Assembly: GCA_043808585.1 (NCBI GenBank)
Contig: JAZDES010000102.1
Location: 1 to 30,544, forward strand
Source: CAYVMN01 sp043808585
Lineage (GTDB): Bacteria > Desulfobacterota > DSM-4660 > Desulfatiglandales > Desulfatiglandaceae
Direction of reading: 5' to 3'
DNA: 30,544 bases
A program made the translations under genes and the position numbers. This document shows, piece by piece, positions 22,914 through 30,544 of this stretch (within the stretch, counting starts at the first letter, position 1; each line of letters begins with the position of its first letter). The notes under the pieces were generated by a model that searched no databases, was not told the origin of the DNA, and worked only from the letters and a program-made list of their open reading frames with translations.

Positions 22914-23603
22914 CTAGAGCCGCGCTTCTCCTTCGGCAAGGGCCCGGAGCCCTGGGAGGTCCAGGATCCTGATCCGGGGGCCTTCGGATTCGATCAATCC
23001 CTTATTGTTCATTCTGCCCAGGATACGCGAAAGGGTCTCCGGGATAGTGCCCAAGATGCTAGCCAGCTGGCCCTTGGAGATATCGAGAATCAGATCCTTA
23101 GCCCCCTCCCTCGACTCGCTGCGGTAAACAAGATAGGCAGCCAGACGGCCCGGGACCTCCTTCAGTGAGAGGTCTTCGATGAGCGATGTAAATCTTCTGA
23201 GGCGTCTGGATAATATCGCCAATAGATTCAGGGCAAGTTCAGGGTTATTCTTGATCAGACCAATGAAGTCCTTCCTCGGGAAAAAGAAAATTAACCCTCC
23301 CTCAATGGCCTCTGCGTTTGCTGGAAACTTGTGCCCCTCAAAGACCGGTACCTCTCCGAAGGGTTCTCCAGGTCCTAAAATGTGAAGGATCTGCTCCTTA
23401 CCCTCCGATGAGACCTTGAATATCTTCACCCGCCCGGAGATGACCACGTAGAAGCCTTTACCTTCATCTCCCTCTGAGAAAATGATCTCTCCCCGGCCGA
23501 CCATCTGATCATCAATGATTTTCGAAAGATCTTCAAGCTGGGCATCTGGAAGCCCCTCAAAAAGCGGAATCGATGAAATGTGCTCGATAATATCCACGTC
23601 CAC
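22914..23603 (-). CDS. Crp/Fnr family transcriptional regulator
   Basis: A 229-residue regulator. Residues about 10-125 form the cyclic-nucleotide-binding beta-roll (FSEGDEGKGFYVVISGRVKI, LGPGEPFGEVPVFEG), followed by the dimer helix and a winged helix-turn-helix around 165-215 (SKGQLASILGTIPETLSRIL, NNKGLIESEGPRI). It lacks the FNR N-terminal cysteine cluster and has PANAEA where CRP has its RxA cAMP contact, so the effector is unknown. The gene starts with GTG at 23603, eight bases after the amidohydrolase stop, so it probably belongs to that operon and may regulate it. Confidence 0.9.
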   Translation of the reverse strand: MDVDIIEHISSIPLFEGLPDAQLEDLSKIIDDQMVGRGEIIFSEGDEGKGFYVVISGRVKIFKVSSEGKEQILHILGPGEPFGEVPVFEGHKFPANAEAIEGGLIFFFPRKDFIGLIKNNPELALNLLAILSRRLRRFTSLIEDLSLKEVPGRLAAYLVYRSESREGAKDLILDISKGQLASILGTIPETLSRILGRMNNKGLIESEGPRIRILDLPGLRALAEGEARL

Positions 23604-23611
23604 TAACCAAC

Positions 23612-24622
23612 CTATGGAGATCCAGAATCCAGTCCCAGAAACCTCCTGGGATTTTCTTCCATCAACTTCCTTATCTCATTTGCTGTAAACTCCACGCGGC
23701 ACCAAAAGAGCTTCTTCGAGTATACCAGGAACCAGTTCAAATAGGAGATCTCTGTCCAAAGGCATCGGCCCATGTACCAGTCAGTGCCATATAAGACCCT
23801 ATCCTGTATCTTGGGGGTTCCAAGCATTCGCTTTATATCCTTAAAATACCGCCTGGGCATAAACAGCATCTCAGTATCGAAAGAGATGTCTGTATAGACA
23901 CTGGGGTATTTGATCATCAGTTCAGCGATCTTGGTCTGCCATTCAGACCCTGTCCGATCATTGTGGGCCAGATTCAACTTCAGGGACGGGATGTCACTCA
24001 AGACCAGGGCCCAGTACTTAGGGTCCGCCAGATGGTAATACTCCCTGAGTCCGGGTATGCCCCCGTTTTCACAATGGGCGGTTATTGGGATCTGGTATTC
24101 CGCACAATATTTATATATGGGGTAAAGCCTTTTGTCATCCGGGGTAAAACCCATGACCGGGTAGATCTTGACCCCCTTAAATCCCTGATTGCTGAGGGCG
24201 TCTATTACCATTTTCACCACATCTTCCCTGTTTGGATCGGCCGCAATAAAGGGAAGCATCCTGATACGATTGTATCTTCTGTTTACGGCCTCAACAGCGG
24301 CCAGGGTTTCAGATTTCTGCTCTTCAAAGTCCTTTGTGCCTCCACCAAATTTCCGGCAATAGGCCATGTCCATCATGAGTGGAGTGCAGATCTCAACACC
24401 GGCCCGATCCATCTCCTCAACCAGCCTGTTGGCAATTTCCATGATCGAGAGGTGTACAAATTCTAGCCAGTCTTCGAGTTTTGAGTCGGCAGGGAGAATC
24501 CTTTGGATGATCTGGTGGACCCATTGGTGCACCGGGTTTTTTACGTCCAGCAGGAACCGCCTTCGGAATTCCAGCGGGGCGCAATCCAGGCTGAAAATGT
24601 GGCAGTGACAATTGATCTTCAT
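23612..24622 (-). CDS. Amidohydrolase family protein (PF04909 type)
   Basis: A 336-residue metal-dependent TIM-barrel hydrolase or decarboxylase related to the ACMSD group. The metal ligands appear as H6 and H8 in INCHCHIF, a histidine in ITAHCENGG, a histidine in LNLAHNDRTG, and the aspartate in LYGTDWYMG. GFKGVKIYPVMGF precedes the middle histidine. It may cleave or decarboxylate a cyclic or aromatic carboxylic acid; the substrate cannot be read from sequence. It is first of a two-gene operon with the Crp/Fnr regulator. Length is normal and no motif is missing. Confidence 0.85.
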   Translation of the reverse strand: MKINCHCHIFSLDCAPLEFRRRFLLDVKNPVHQWVHQIIQRILPADSKLEDWLEFVHLSIMEIANRLVEEMDRAGVEICTPLMMDMAYCRKFGGGTKDFEEQKSETLAAVEAVNRRYNRIRMLPFIAADPNREDVVKMVIDALSNQGFKGVKIYPVMGFTPDDKRLYPIYKYCAEYQIPITAHCENGGIPGLREYYHLADPKYWALVLSDIPSLKLNLAHNDRTGSEWQTKIAELMIKYPSVYTDISFDTEMLFMPRRYFKDIKRMLGTPKIQDRVLYGTDWYMGRCLWTEISYLNWFLVYSKKLFWCRVEFTANEIRKLMEENPRRFLGLDSGSP

Positions 24623-24794
24623 GACTGACTCCAGCGGGAACTAACCATAACTAATGCACAATCACCGTCTTTCAAATCATTTCTATCCATTTACCCTGGA
24701 TTCTGTTAAGATTCAAGATAGTTTCTTCAAAGGTTCTGGCAAGGTGGATTTGGGATAATGAAAACGGAGACCTGAGGATGGAAAGGGCATCGGG

Positions 24795-25505
24795 GTGAAG
24801 AACGGTGCTATGTCAACCCACAGGCGGAGTGCTCGTCAACTGAAGAGAGAGATCCTGGAACTCCTCGGTTCAAAAGATCTGGACCATGCAGTAGACGCCC
24901 TCTGCCAGATGCCTGCTCGTCAGCCAATCAGCCCCCTATTGTCCCTCCTCACCAGTATTGATCAAAAGATCAAATGGGCCTCTGTCTCTGCCCTGGGTGC
25001 TGTGGTGGCAAATCTTGCAGACCAAGATATGGAGGCGGCCCGTATAATCATGAGGCGGCTGATGTGGCAGTTAAATGACGAATCCGGCGGCATCGGGTGG
25101 GGTTGTCCTGAGACCATGGGGGAGATCATGGCCTGTCACGCCGGCCTTGCCAGGGAGTACTCGGAAGTGCTCGTATCTTATGTGAGAGAAGACGCAAATT
25201 TTCTCGAATATATACCGCTTCAGAGAGGGGCCCTCTGGGGCATAGCCCGCCTTGCACAGGTCGACGCGCAGAGGGTGGTCGCCTCCCTCCCGCATCTGAT
25301 GCCCTTCCTCAACGGCCCTGATGCACTTCTCAGGGGGCTCTCCCTATTGGCCCTTGGGCTGCTGGGAGGGCCTGAGGGATATCCACAGATCGAGAGGCTC
25401 TTGGGAGATAACTCTGAGATTGAGCTTTACTGGGACCGGAAGCTCAAGGTCGTAACGGTGATGGATTTGGCAATAGAGGCCTTGGCAAGACTAAAAAAAG
25501 CTTGA
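24795..25505 (+). CDS. HEAT-repeat protein, DVU0298-like
   Basis: A 236-residue all-helical protein with HEAT-like repeats from about residue 45 to the end (IDQKIKWASVSALGAVVANL, LQRGALWGIARLAQVDAQ, LLRGLSLLALGLLGG). The conserved central stretch MWQLNDESGGIGWGCPETMG strongly resembles the DVU0298 family of sulfate reducers and relatives; I rely on memory for that name. Function is unknown; HEAT proteins usually bind other proteins. Start is uncertain: GTG at 24795 follows GGAAAGGG, while ATG at 24810 would shorten it by five residues. It precedes fprA on the same strand by 100 bases. Confidence 0.75.
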   Translation: MKNGAMSTHRRSARQLKREILELLGSKDLDHAVDALCQMPARQPISPLLSLLTSIDQKIKWASVSALGAVVANLADQDMEAARIIMRRLMWQLNDESGGIGWGCPETMGEIMACHAGLAREYSEVLVSYVREDANFLEYIPLQRGALWGIARLAQVDAQRVVASLPHLMPFLNGPDALLRGLSLLALGLLGGPEGYPQIERLLGDNSEIELYWDRKLKVVTVMDLAIEALARLKKA

Positions 25506-25605
25506 CCAATCCACCTATTTTTCCTAAATGCGGATAATTCCACGTTTCATGCCACAATGTGGGAATTTTGAGGTAAATTTAGGAATCAGTGAGGAGGTAA
25601 TACGA

Positions 25606-26793
25606 ATGAAGCCGATTGAGATCTCGGAAGGAATCTATTGTTTAGGGGCAATCGATTGGAATATCAGAGACTTCCATGGATATTCCACCTATAAGGGAAC
25701 CACCTATAACGCCTACCTGATTTTGGACGAAAATGTCGCCCTCATCGACACCGTCAAAAAGGAGTTCGCCGATGAACTGATCAGCGGAATAGGACAGGTT
25801 ATTGATCCAAAGAAGATCGATTGCGTCATCAGCAATCATACGGAAATGGACCATTCGGGGGGCCTCCCGAGGGTGATGCACAGGGTTGGTGAGGACAAGC
25901 CCCTTTACTGCTCAAAGGTGGGGCACAAGAATCTTTCGAGACACTACTCACAGAACTGGAATTACCACCCCGTTGAAAATGGTGGAGAGCTGAGCCTCGG
26001 CAAGAAGACACTAACCTTCTTGGAGACCCGGATGCTGCACTGGCCTGACAGCATGTTCAGCTATCTGAAAGAGGACAGAATCCTCTTTTCTAGCGATGCA
26101 TTCGGCCAGCACTATGCCGGACTGGAGAGGTTTGATGATGAAATGGGGGATGCCATTATGCCGCATGCCCTGAAATATTTCGCCAATATCCTTCTACCTT
26201 ACTCTCCCCTCATCCTCAAACTGGTGGATCAGGTCAAGGAAATGGGATTGGCATTTGAAATGCTGTGTCCCGACCATGGCATTATATGGAGAAAAGACCC
26301 TGGGAAGATCATCGGCTGCTACGTGGAATGGAGCCAACAGAAACCCAAGAGAAAGGCCGTTGTCATCTATGATACCATGTGGCACAGTACCGAAACTATG
26401 GCACGGACCATTGTTGAATCCCTCGGCCAGCAAGGCGTGGATGCCAAGCCAATGCACCTGAGGTCCTGCCACAGGAGCGATATCATCACCGAAATTATGG
26501 ACGCAGGGGCGATCGTCGTGGGCTCTCCCACCCTCAATAATGGGATTTTCCCCACAGTGAGCGATTTTCTGACCTACCTAAAGGGGCTGAAACCTCAAAA
26601 CAAGGCCGCGGCCGCCTTTGGCTCTTACGGCTGGAGTGGGGAGGCAGTAAAGCTGATAAATCGCGAACTGGAAGAGATGAAATTTAGGCTGATCGATCCG
26701 GGGGTAAAAACCCTGTACGTACCTGACGGGGAAGGGATTAAGGCATGCCACGAACTTGGGAAAAAGATCGCACAGGCCTTGCCCGCTGAATGA
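25606..26793 (+). CDS. fprA: FprA-type flavodiiron protein
   Basis: A 395-residue class A flavodiiron protein. The N-terminal beta-lactamase-like domain keeps every diiron ligand: H78, E80, D82 (SNHTEMDHSGG), H145 (RMLHWPD), D164 (SSDAFGQH) and H224 (CPDHGIIW). The flavodoxin domain starts near residue 252 (VVIYDTMWHSTETMA) with GSPTLNNGIFP and GSYGWSGEA binding FMN. It reduces oxygen to water, or nitric oxide to nitrous oxide, in the cytosol, taking electrons from rubredoxin. I start at ATG 25606 because GAGGAGGT precedes it by eight bases; the frame opens 26 codons earlier, but that extension is not family-like. A rubredoxin gene lies at 15441-15602. Confidence 0.95.
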   Translation: MKPIEISEGIYCLGAIDWNIRDFHGYSTYKGTTYNAYLILDENVALIDTVKKEFADELISGIGQVIDPKKIDCVISNHTEMDHSGGLPRVMHRVGEDKPLYCSKVGHKNLSRHYSQNWNYHPVENGGELSLGKKTLTFLETRMLHWPDSMFSYLKEDRILFSSDAFGQHYAGLERFDDEMGDAIMPHALKYFANILLPYSPLILKLVDQVKEMGLAFEMLCPDHGIIWRKDPGKIIGCYVEWSQQKPKRKAVVIYDTMWHSTETMARTIVESLGQQGVDAKPMHLRSCHRSDIITEIMDAGAIVVGSPTLNNGIFPTVSDFLTYLKGLKPQNKAAAAFGSYGWSGEAVKLINRELEEMKFRLIDPGVKTLYVPDGEGIKACHELGKKIAQALPAE

Positions 26794-26816
26794 AAGTCTA
26801 GCTTTCATGAAAAAAC

Positions 26817-27030
26817 CTTTGACCTAATAGTTTAGTGCTTTGAAAACAGTGATGAGTGGCATGACAGACCGCGAGGGTCTTTTTTCCTCTCCCCTGCCTT
26901 GCAGAGACTGTATTTAAGGTAAGGGGGCGTACCACAGGCTGTGAAGAATTTGGGTTACGTCCTTTGGAAAAAAGACCCTCGCGGTCTTCTGGCTTTCTTT
27001 CAAAACGCTAAAGCCTTACTCTTTGACCTA
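26817..27030. mobile_element. MITE-like element, copy 3, with flanking direct repeat
   Basis: The element proper (26825-27019, 195 bp) matches copy 1, but with its core reversed: TTACGTCC and GGGTTACGTCCTTTGG are on plus here. Its ends TAATAGTTTAGTGCTTTGAAA and AAAACGCTAAAGCCTTAC are diverged terminal repeats. CTTTGACCTA occurs exactly on both sides (26817-26826 and 27021-27030), a likely 10-bp target-site duplication that slightly overlaps the left end. It fills most of the 323-base gap between fprA and the YcaO gene. Confidence 0.8.
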
Positions 27031-27116
27031 TTCTGGCATATGATCCCTAGATCTGGAAGGCTATGCTCGGGTGAGCCTGAATCGAGCTTTAGATAAGACT
27101 GGAGAAAATAGATAAC

Positions 27117-28859
27117 ATGAACGAGCATAAGGTTGTCTTGCAAGATGCCTACAAGGGCTATACCGTGGACCAGGACAAGATCGTCACTCCGGAAGAGACG
27201 GTCCGGCGTTTCCGGGAGAAGCTGAAGATGGTGGACCTGGATATCCTGGAAGAGACGATAAGGATTGATAACGGCCGTCTTGATATTCCTATCTTTTTCA
27301 GTGTATGCGGCCGTGACGCCGAGCGGGTGATCGGGACCAAAAAACAGATGGGAAAAGGGGGCACTCCCCAGCAGTCAGAGGCCAGTGCTGTCATGGAACT
27401 GGCCGAGAGATTCAGCTTCTTCAGCTTTTGTAAGGATCCCAAGAACTTCGTTGTAGAAAAATATGCAAATATCAGAGATAAGGCCCTCCCCTTTGATGCA
27501 ATTGCCCAATCCGTACATGACGACTCAGAGGAACTGGACAAGGCCCGGGAGGTCTTTTCGCGGCTGCCCCTCAAATGGACCTGGGCCTATAATATGACCA
27601 GAGAAAAAGAGGTCCTAATACCCTTTGACTGGTTCTTTACCATTAATGAATTTAATGGCCCCTCGGCAGGCAATTGTGTGGAGGAGGCGGTAAGCCAGGG
27701 GGTCTGTGAGATCGTAGAAAGGCATGTGTCCTCCGTTGTCAGCCGTAACAGGCTCAAGACCCCTGCCATGGATCTCGGCACTGTCACTGATCCACTTGTC
27801 CTTGAGATGTTGGGCAAATACCGAAAATCGGGCATTAAGCTCTTCGTCTCCGACTTTTCCCTCAATACTGGCATCCCCAGTGTGGGAGTGCTCGCCTATG
27901 ACCCCTCCACGTTCCCCCAAAAAAGTGAGATTATCTGGACTGCTGGTACAACCCCCAGTCCACAAAAGGCCCTCAGCCGCGCCTTGACCGAGGTGGCTCA
28001 GCTGGCCGGGGATTTCAACAGCAGCTCAAACTACGTGGCAAGCGGCCTTCCAAAGTTCAGCAATTTGGAGGAAGCCAACTTCGTTATCAATCCCGAAATA
28101 TCGGTAGGTATTGAGCGGTTACCGGATCTTTCCAGCGAGAACATCAGGGTGGAAGTGGAAAAATGCGTTTCGGCCCTTGCCCGCATTAAGATGGAGGTCA
28201 TCCTTGTAAACGTCAAGCATCCCAAGCTTCAGATCCCAGCATTCTACACCATCATTCCCGGGGCCCACTTTAGGGAAAGGGCGGCCGGGACCGGTGTCGG
28301 GATGTTTTCAGCCAAGCTGATCTCAATGAATAATGACCCTTACTGGGCCATCCAAGAGATCGAGCAGATGGATAAGCTAATGCCAGGAAAATACTACACC
28401 AAGTTCTTCCTTGGTATCACCCATCTCCCCATCCACGAACCATCCAAGGCATTGAAATACCTTGAGGAGGCCCTTGACCTGGGACCCAAAGAGGAGGATA
28501 TCCCAAGCATCTATTCCTATATGGGTATCTGTCTCAAAGATCTTGCGCAATATAGGGAGGCCATCAAGATCCTGCAGAAGGGGGAAAAATACGATAGAGA
28601 GAGGACCGATATATATAATCTCATGGGCTTCTGCCATTTCAAACTGAAGGAGCACGAAGAGGCCATAGAATGTTTCCGGAAGGTCCTCAGACTGAATCCC
28701 GGTTCAGCCATTGACTATGCCAATATCGGTTCTAATTACAGGGATATGGGTGATACGGAAAATGCCATTCGCCATTATCGACTGGCCCTGGAATTGGACC
28801 CGACCATCGATTTTGCAGAGGAGAACCTGCGAAAACTTGAAGGATCGGGCCGTCTCTAG
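27117..28859 (+). CDS. YcaO-domain protein with C-terminal TPRs
   Basis: A 580-residue protein. The YcaO domain (about 60-420) has ATP-binding acidic motifs: GKGGTPQQSEASAVMELAERF, GNCVEEAVSQGVCEIVERH and ALSRALTEVAQLAGDF. Residues about 425-575 form three or four TPRs (SIYSYMGICLKDLAQYREAI, YNLMGFCHFKLKEHEEAIE, IDYANIGSNYRDMGDTENAI). YcaO enzymes use ATP to activate amide backbones, making azolines, thioamides or amidines, or act in RimO-linked modification. No precursor peptide or partner maturation gene is visible, so it is not a plain azole cluster; a housekeeping protein-modification role is equally possible. It is followed by a long DUF6178-like gene 86 bases on, probably in one operon. 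Confidence 0.88.
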   Translation: MNEHKVVLQDAYKGYTVDQDKIVTPEETVRRFREKLKMVDLDILEETIRIDNGRLDIPIFFSVCGRDAERVIGTKKQMGKGGTPQQSEASAVMELAERFSFFSFCKDPKNFVVEKYANIRDKALPFDAIAQSVHDDSEELDKAREVFSRLPLKWTWAYNMTREKEVLIPFDWFFTINEFNGPSAGNCVEEAVSQGVCEIVERHVSSVVSRNRLKTPAMDLGTVTDPLVLEMLGKYRKSGIKLFVSDFSLNTGIPSVGVLAYDPSTFPQKSEIIWTAGTTPSPQKALSRALTEVAQLAGDFNSSSNYVASGLPKFSNLEEANFVINPEISVGIERLPDLSSENIRVEVEKCVSALARIKMEVILVNVKHPKLQIPAFYTIIPGAHFRERAAGTGVGMFSAKLISMNNDPYWAIQEIEQMDKLMPGKYYTKFFLGITHLPIHEPSKALKYLEEALDLGPKEEDIPSIYSYMGICLKDLAQYREAIKILQKGEKYDRERTDIYNLMGFCHFKLKEHEEAIECFRKVLRLNPGSAIDYANIGSNYRDMGDTENAIRHYRLALELDPTIDFAEENLRKLEGSGRL

Positions 28860-28945
28860 TAAAGAACTTTGGACTTTCAAGAATCTTAATTGTCTCATAA
28901 CAAATAAGAAAAGAGGACTTTTTCGAAGCCATCAAAACTAACGCA

Positions 28946-30544
28946 ATGGAAGAGAAGGCGCGATCGCAATCAAATAGGGAGGCCCGCATTGGCAGGGTCA
29001 AAGATCCTCTATTGGCCCATCGACAGGCCATAGCAAGAGAGATTAGTACCCTTTCCGGGAGCGAAATCTTGAACCGGATCCTCGAGTATGAGAATCCGCA
29101 AAAGATTATACAAGAAATGGCCGCTGAGGACTTCTTCTGGCTCGTTAAAAAAGTTGGTGTGGACGACTGCCTTCCGGTTCTTGAAATGGCGACTGTGGAT
29201 CAGTGGACCTACCTCCTGGACCTGGAGATATGGCAGAAAGACCGTATGGACGTAGAAAGCACCTCGCTTTGGCTAAAGCGGCTCCAGCAGGCACAACCAG
29301 GGGGGCTCACCAGGTGGCTATTTGGCCAAGGGCAGAGCCTTGTTTACTATTACCTGTATAGGAACATTGAGCTAATAATTAAGGACAAGGACGAAGATCT
29401 TGATCTCTCAGCAGGGTTTTTTAGCCTTGACGGTGTGTTCTATATTAGGGTCATTGATCCTCGTTACAGAGATACAATAGAGGATTTACTGCGAGAGATG
29501 GCTCATGAGGATTCTCTTCGATACCAGGCCCTTCTTCTAGGGCTTGCAGGCCTCCTCCCGGCCGAGATTGAGGAAGAAATGTATCGGATGAGAAATGTCC
29601 GCCTCGCAGAGCATGGGGTTCTCGCCTATGAGGAGGCCATATCGATTTATACCCCTTTGGACATTGAAGCCCTCAAGAACGAGAAGGCAGGGGCATCATC
29701 CGGAATTTCTATTGACCAGGAGACCAGTGCCCTAGTGCCCCTTTCTCCCCTCTATCACGCCGGCACTGAGAACATCCTGGCTATGGCCGTATCTCAAATA
29801 ACTGACCCGGTGTTCCTGGACAGGTTGCGTCTTGAGTTTGCCGGTCTGTGTAATCAGCTCCTATCGGCAGAAGGACTCTTGGCCCAGGACATTGAGGACC
29901 TCATAAAAACATGTCGAAGGGCAGCTGGATACTTGAATCTGGCCGTTGAGAGACTGTGCGGTAAGGATGTCTCCTCAGCCCTGAAGCTTCTCGAAAGGTA
30001 CTCCCTGGTGTCTGTCTTTCGCGTGGGCTTTGGGCTTACGATTAAGGTCAAATGGGAGGCAGAACGCTGGATAAAGACAAGCTGGTTCAGGGCCCAGGGC
30101 CTTGGCGTCGGTTTCTGGGGAGAGCCTTGGGGGCAGATACTTTCCGGTATTCTGCAGAGGCGGCCTAATTTCTTTGTTGGGTTCCACCGCGATGGGGAAG
30201 AATTCAGGGAAGTCCAGTGGCTGTCTGATCTTGGGGACTCTCTAAAGGTCCTTCGCCGTTTAATGGTCTTGGATGCGCTCCTGGAGCGCATCTCACAGCA
30301 ATTTCAAGTGGAAGCAGACCTGAGTCAGTCGAATGAACTGACATTTCATTCTCTCCTATTCAATTTCTGGGCGCGTAGTTTATTGGGACTTGAGCCCTCC
30401 TTTTCCGGAATCCCTATCTCTCATGCCAGGGCGTTTTTTCGTCATGTCAGATCCGGCCGAAAGAGGCCTCCCTATCGGATGGATGGATTTTACCACACAT
30501 TTGGTGAGTTTTTCATGTCCCACGCATCCAGATCTGACACAGAG
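28946..30544 (+). CDS. DUF6178-like protein, runs off the right edge
   Basis: An uninterrupted frame of 533 codons from ATG 28946 to the window end. The product is mostly helical and cytosolic and I recognise it, from memory, as DUF6178-like. Characteristic stretches are RILEYENPQKIIQEMAAEDF, WLVKKVGVDDCLPVLEMAT, VDQWTYLLDLEIWQKDRMD, PLSPLYHAGTENILAMAV and FYHTFGEFFMSH near the edge. No catalytic motif was found and function is unknown. It lies 86 bases after the YcaO-TPR gene on the same strand; conserved pairing would suggest a shared pathway. No good ribosome-binding site precedes the ATG, and no alternative start exists between it and the upstream in-frame stop. Confidence 0.75.
   Translation, partial: MEEKARSQSNREARIGRVKDPLLAHRQAIAREISTLSGSEILNRILEYENPQKIIQEMAAEDFFWLVKKVGVDDCLPVLEMATVDQWTYLLDLEIWQKDRMDVESTSLWLKRLQQAQPGGLTRWLFGQGQSLVYYYLYRNIELIIKDKDEDLDLSAGFFSLDGVFYIRVIDPRYRDTIEDLLREMAHEDSLRYQALLLGLAGLLPAEIEEEMYRMRNVRLAEHGVLAYEEAISIYTPLDIEALKNEKAGASSGISIDQETSALVPLSPLYHAGTENILAMAVSQITDPVFLDRLRLEFAGLCNQLLSAEGLLAQDIEDLIKTCRRAAGYLNLAVERLCGKDVSSALKLLERYSLVSVFRVGFGLTIKVKWEAERWIKTSWFRAQGLGVGFWGEPWGQILSGILQRRPNFFVGFHRDGEEFREVQWLSDLGDSLKVLRRLMVLDALLERISQQFQVEADLSQSNELTFHSLLFNFWARSLLGLEPSFSGIPISHARAFFRHVRSGRKRPPYRMDGFYHTFGEFFMSHASRSDTE

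Noticed and set aside
26791..26816. Hairpin TGAAAG-TCTAG-CTTTCA after fprA as a terminator
   Set aside because: The stem is A/T-rich and is followed by A residues rather than T on the coding strand, so it does not fit an intrinsic terminator for fprA.
29854..30291. Minus-strand frame of 145 codons within the DUF6178-like gene
   Set aside because: The plus-strand frame is open for 533 codons with protein-like composition; the antisense frame has arginine- and serine-rich low-quality sequence.
1..30544. CRISPR arrays, tRNA or rRNA genes
   Set aside because: No regularly spaced direct repeats with unique spacers and no tRNA- or rRNA-like stretches were noticed on reading; a covariance search would be the proper test.

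Overview
The window most resembles an uncultured anaerobic deltaproteobacterium (Desulfobacterota). This is inferred from gene content: indolepyruvate:ferredoxin oxidoreductase, an FprA-type flavodiiron protein, rubredoxin, a small ferredoxin, a YcaO-TPR protein and a DVU0298-like HEAT protein. No rRNA, tRNA, CRISPR array or intact transposase gene was seen. Base composition is even, except that the left end (about 1-1440, a FIST-domain sensor and the start of its downstream partner) is visibly AT-rich and may have been acquired.

Layout. 1-1396 (minus): a cut-off gene and a FIST protein. 1444-1639: first copy of a MITE-like element. 1733-2716: cutA and a convergent DedA-family membrane gene. 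3124-7885 (plus): a compact run of membrane-anchored TPR protein, acyl-CoA synthetase, iorA and iorB, fitting ferredoxin-linked oxidation of aryl 2-oxoacids with activation of the acid product. 13056-7915 (minus): hsp20, a Lon-like protease, a cysteine-rich protein, glucokinase and a methyltransferase, tightly packed with two overlaps. 15316-13393 (minus): ferredoxin, DUF2400/TIGR02757 protein and SDR39U1 epimerase. 15602-15441 (minus): rubredoxin with its own intrinsic terminator. 18326-16060 (minus): a divergent phosphoglycerate kinase and a divergent PurN-like formyltransferase.

18346-21739 is a patchwork: a second, longer MITE copy, a YjbQ gene, a gene-poor 0.95-kb stretch, a fused nucleotidyltransferase-HEPN gene, and a graveyard where a zinc-ribbon start, a heme-NO-binding (H-NOX) start and the receiver tail of a hybrid histidine kinase lie side by side. 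21740-26793 holds a zinc alcohol dehydrogenase, a Crp/Fnr regulator behind an amidohydrolase, a HEAT protein and FprA. The rubredoxin 10 kb away is its expected electron donor. A third MITE copy, in opposite orientation and flanked by a 10-bp direct repeat, separates FprA from a YcaO-TPR gene followed by a long DUF6178-like gene that runs off the right edge.

Most notable: (1) a three-copy palindromic MITE-like family with terminator-like hairpins at both ends, one copy on the pgk ribosome-binding region; (2) the broken sensor-kinase locus; (3) the YcaO-TPR/DUF6178 pair; (4) inverted arrays of degenerate 7-bp repeats; (5) divergent PGK and PurN homologues with altered active-site surroundings.
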